DNA of 64,000 bases from NCBI GenBank assembly GCA_003225555.1, contig QIAM01000061.1, positions 1-64,000 on the forward strand, in the 5' to 3' direction. The first letter of the stretch is position 1, and each line of letters starts with the position of its first letter. The notes under the pieces are model-generated. The model did no database searches. It was not told where the DNA came from and worked only from the letters and a program-made list of their open reading frames with translations. A program made the position numbers and the translations under genes. Positions 63,284 to 64,000 of this stretch are shown one piece after another. This DNA comes from Acidobacteriota bacterium. GTDB taxonomy: Bacteria > Acidobacteriota > Terriglobia > Terriglobales > Acidobacteriaceae.

Positions 63284-63710
63284 TCACGACCCAGATTCAT
63301 TGGACTCACTGCCTTCGGGCTTCCCGCTGTTCACCGTATCCCCATCCGCACTAGACGGGGTAGTGTTCAGAATGAAATATCCCTTGCCTCCATCCACAAT
63401 CATGGACACGTGCGTGCTGTCGAGCCAGGTGTCCGTCACGATGCAGTCCCGAATAGGTCCCTGTAAATTCGACAGGCCCGAATGGGTTGCCGGGGGTTCT
63501 TCCGTACAACGTTCCCGTAAGACCGCCTTTCCCGTCGAACGTGAACCGGGCGACCGCAGCGAACACATGTCCGGTAGCGTGAAAACCATAACTACCGCGT
63601 AGTGTGGCGTTTGAGCAATTTGCCTTGTCCTCCTTGTCCTCTGCCCGTATTCCGATGGCAAGGCTCAGCACAACTAGTGACAGCCATAGAACTGCATTTC
63701 TAGTCGACAT
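63284..63710 (-). pseudogene. Exported protein, single frameshift
   Basis: Starts at 63710 with a signal peptide (AVLWLSLVVLSLAIGIRAED), then NATLRGSYGFHATGHVFAAV and ARFTFDGKGGLTGTLYG to VEFTGTYSG. At about 63450 the sensible frame changes; the other frame continues RDCIVTDTWLDSTHVSMIVD and GGKGYFILNTTPSSADGDTV to a stop at 63284. One indel explains it. It resembles secreted acidobacterial proteins with the GSYGFxxxG and GKGYFILNTT pattern; function unknown. Confidence 0.65.
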
Positions 63711-63816
63711 GTTCAGTCTCCTTCTGATTGGTGGTAGACAATGCCTGGGGCAGGCACCGCGCTCGGACAGAATCTATCCGTGAGGAGTGGGCCAAACTGA
63801 ATAGACGCGCTGATTA

Positions 63817-63838
63817 CGGACTTTCTGAGGAAAGTCCG
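63817..63838. repeat. Short perfect hairpin
   Basis: CGGACTTTC-TGAG-GAAAGTCCG is a perfect 9-bp stem with a tetraloop and no following T-run. It lies just downstream of no obvious gene and may be part of the repeat block that fills the right end. Confidence 0.5.
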
Positions 63839-63956
63839 CGTTGGAAGCCCCAAGCCGAGCAGGAGGCATTCTCGCGCCGTAAACGATAAGTGTCAAGAAT
63901 GTAATTCCTTGGGTCTTGGCGGGTTGGCCACCCGTGCTGCACGACGACTGAGGCTG

Positions 63957-63988
63957 CCCCATCCTTGCGCTTTTTTGCAAGGGTGGGG
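63957..63988. repeat. Inverted repeat CCCCATCCTTGC / GCAAGGGTGGGG
   Basis: A 12-bp stem (one G-T pair) around GCTTTTTT. It resembles the ends of dispersed repeats seen in acidobacterial genomes and continues toward the window edge. Confidence 0.55.
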
Positions 63989-64000
63989 ACATACTCCGTG

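Noticed and set aside
63817..63900. Resemblance to RNase P RNA (GAGGAAAGTCCG) and to 16S rRNA (GCCGTAAACGATA)
   Set aside because: Both are isolated matches of 12-13 bases without the surrounding conserved structure; chance or repeat sequence explains them.

Overview
The window looks like a piece of an Acidobacteriota chromosome (class Terriglobia). The clearest pointer is a full-length ADOP-type ABC permease (56127-58667), an architecture that is a hallmark of that phylum. It is supported by a Gram-negative LPS core operon, a GC-rich base composition, secreted carboxypeptidase-regulatory-like proteins, and several families of short palindromic dispersed repeats, some of which sit in frame inside conserved genes. 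The placement is inferred from gene content; there is no rRNA or tRNA in the window.

Layout: 0-3 kb, two FtsX/MacB-type ABC permeases. 3-8.8 kb, a membrane protein, a GH67 alpha-glucuronidase, an orphan ExbD, and two decayed genes (M48 metalloprotease, TonB-like). 8.8-12.6 kb, divergent der and dinG, separated by stacked hairpins and both carrying in-frame repeat insertions. 12.6-13.4 kb, a vapBC toxin-antitoxin pair with a readable autoregulated promoter. 13.4-18 kb, a cobalamin-binding radical SAM protein, then queD, queE, a class-3 lipase and queC (preQ0 synthesis). 18-24.6 kb, a TPR gene cut by an in-frame amber codon, pilT, moeA, moaC, a response regulator, a MoaB/Mog protein and a DedA-like protein. 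24.6-34.3 kb, envelope and hypothetical proteins, a diacylglycerol-kinase-family protein, DinB, a TPR protein, ligA and a frameshifted DUF4440 gene.

The most interesting region is 34.4-38.3 kb. On the minus strand lie a Bcp-type peroxiredoxin whose catalytic cysteine codon is TGA (38118-38120), a small secreted protein with an internal duplication, and selB, the selenocysteine-specific elongation factor. Read through the TGA, the peroxiredoxin is full length, has no cysteine at all, and carries selenocysteine exactly at the peroxidatic position; a hairpin starts 3 nt after the TGA. This is best read as a selenoprotein gene sitting beside its own translation factor.

The rest: 38-45.8 kb, secreted proteins, an MBL-fold hydrolase, a Tat-exported GH1 beta-glucosidase and gatB. 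45.8-51.1 kb, an LPS inner-core operon (waaA, lpxK, split hldE kinase and adenylyltransferase genes, a GT9 heptosyltransferase) with 4-bp gene overlaps. 51-56 kb, an isoprenylcysteine-methyltransferase-like protein, two F420-type oxidoreductases and a second TPR protein. 56-64 kb, the ADOP permease, a cluster of tiny proteins, a small Cys-rich protein, an orphan Flp pilin, DinB, a broken IS110 transposase and a frameshifted secreted protein among repeats. Core genes are intact, while at least seven accessory genes carry frameshifts or stop codons.
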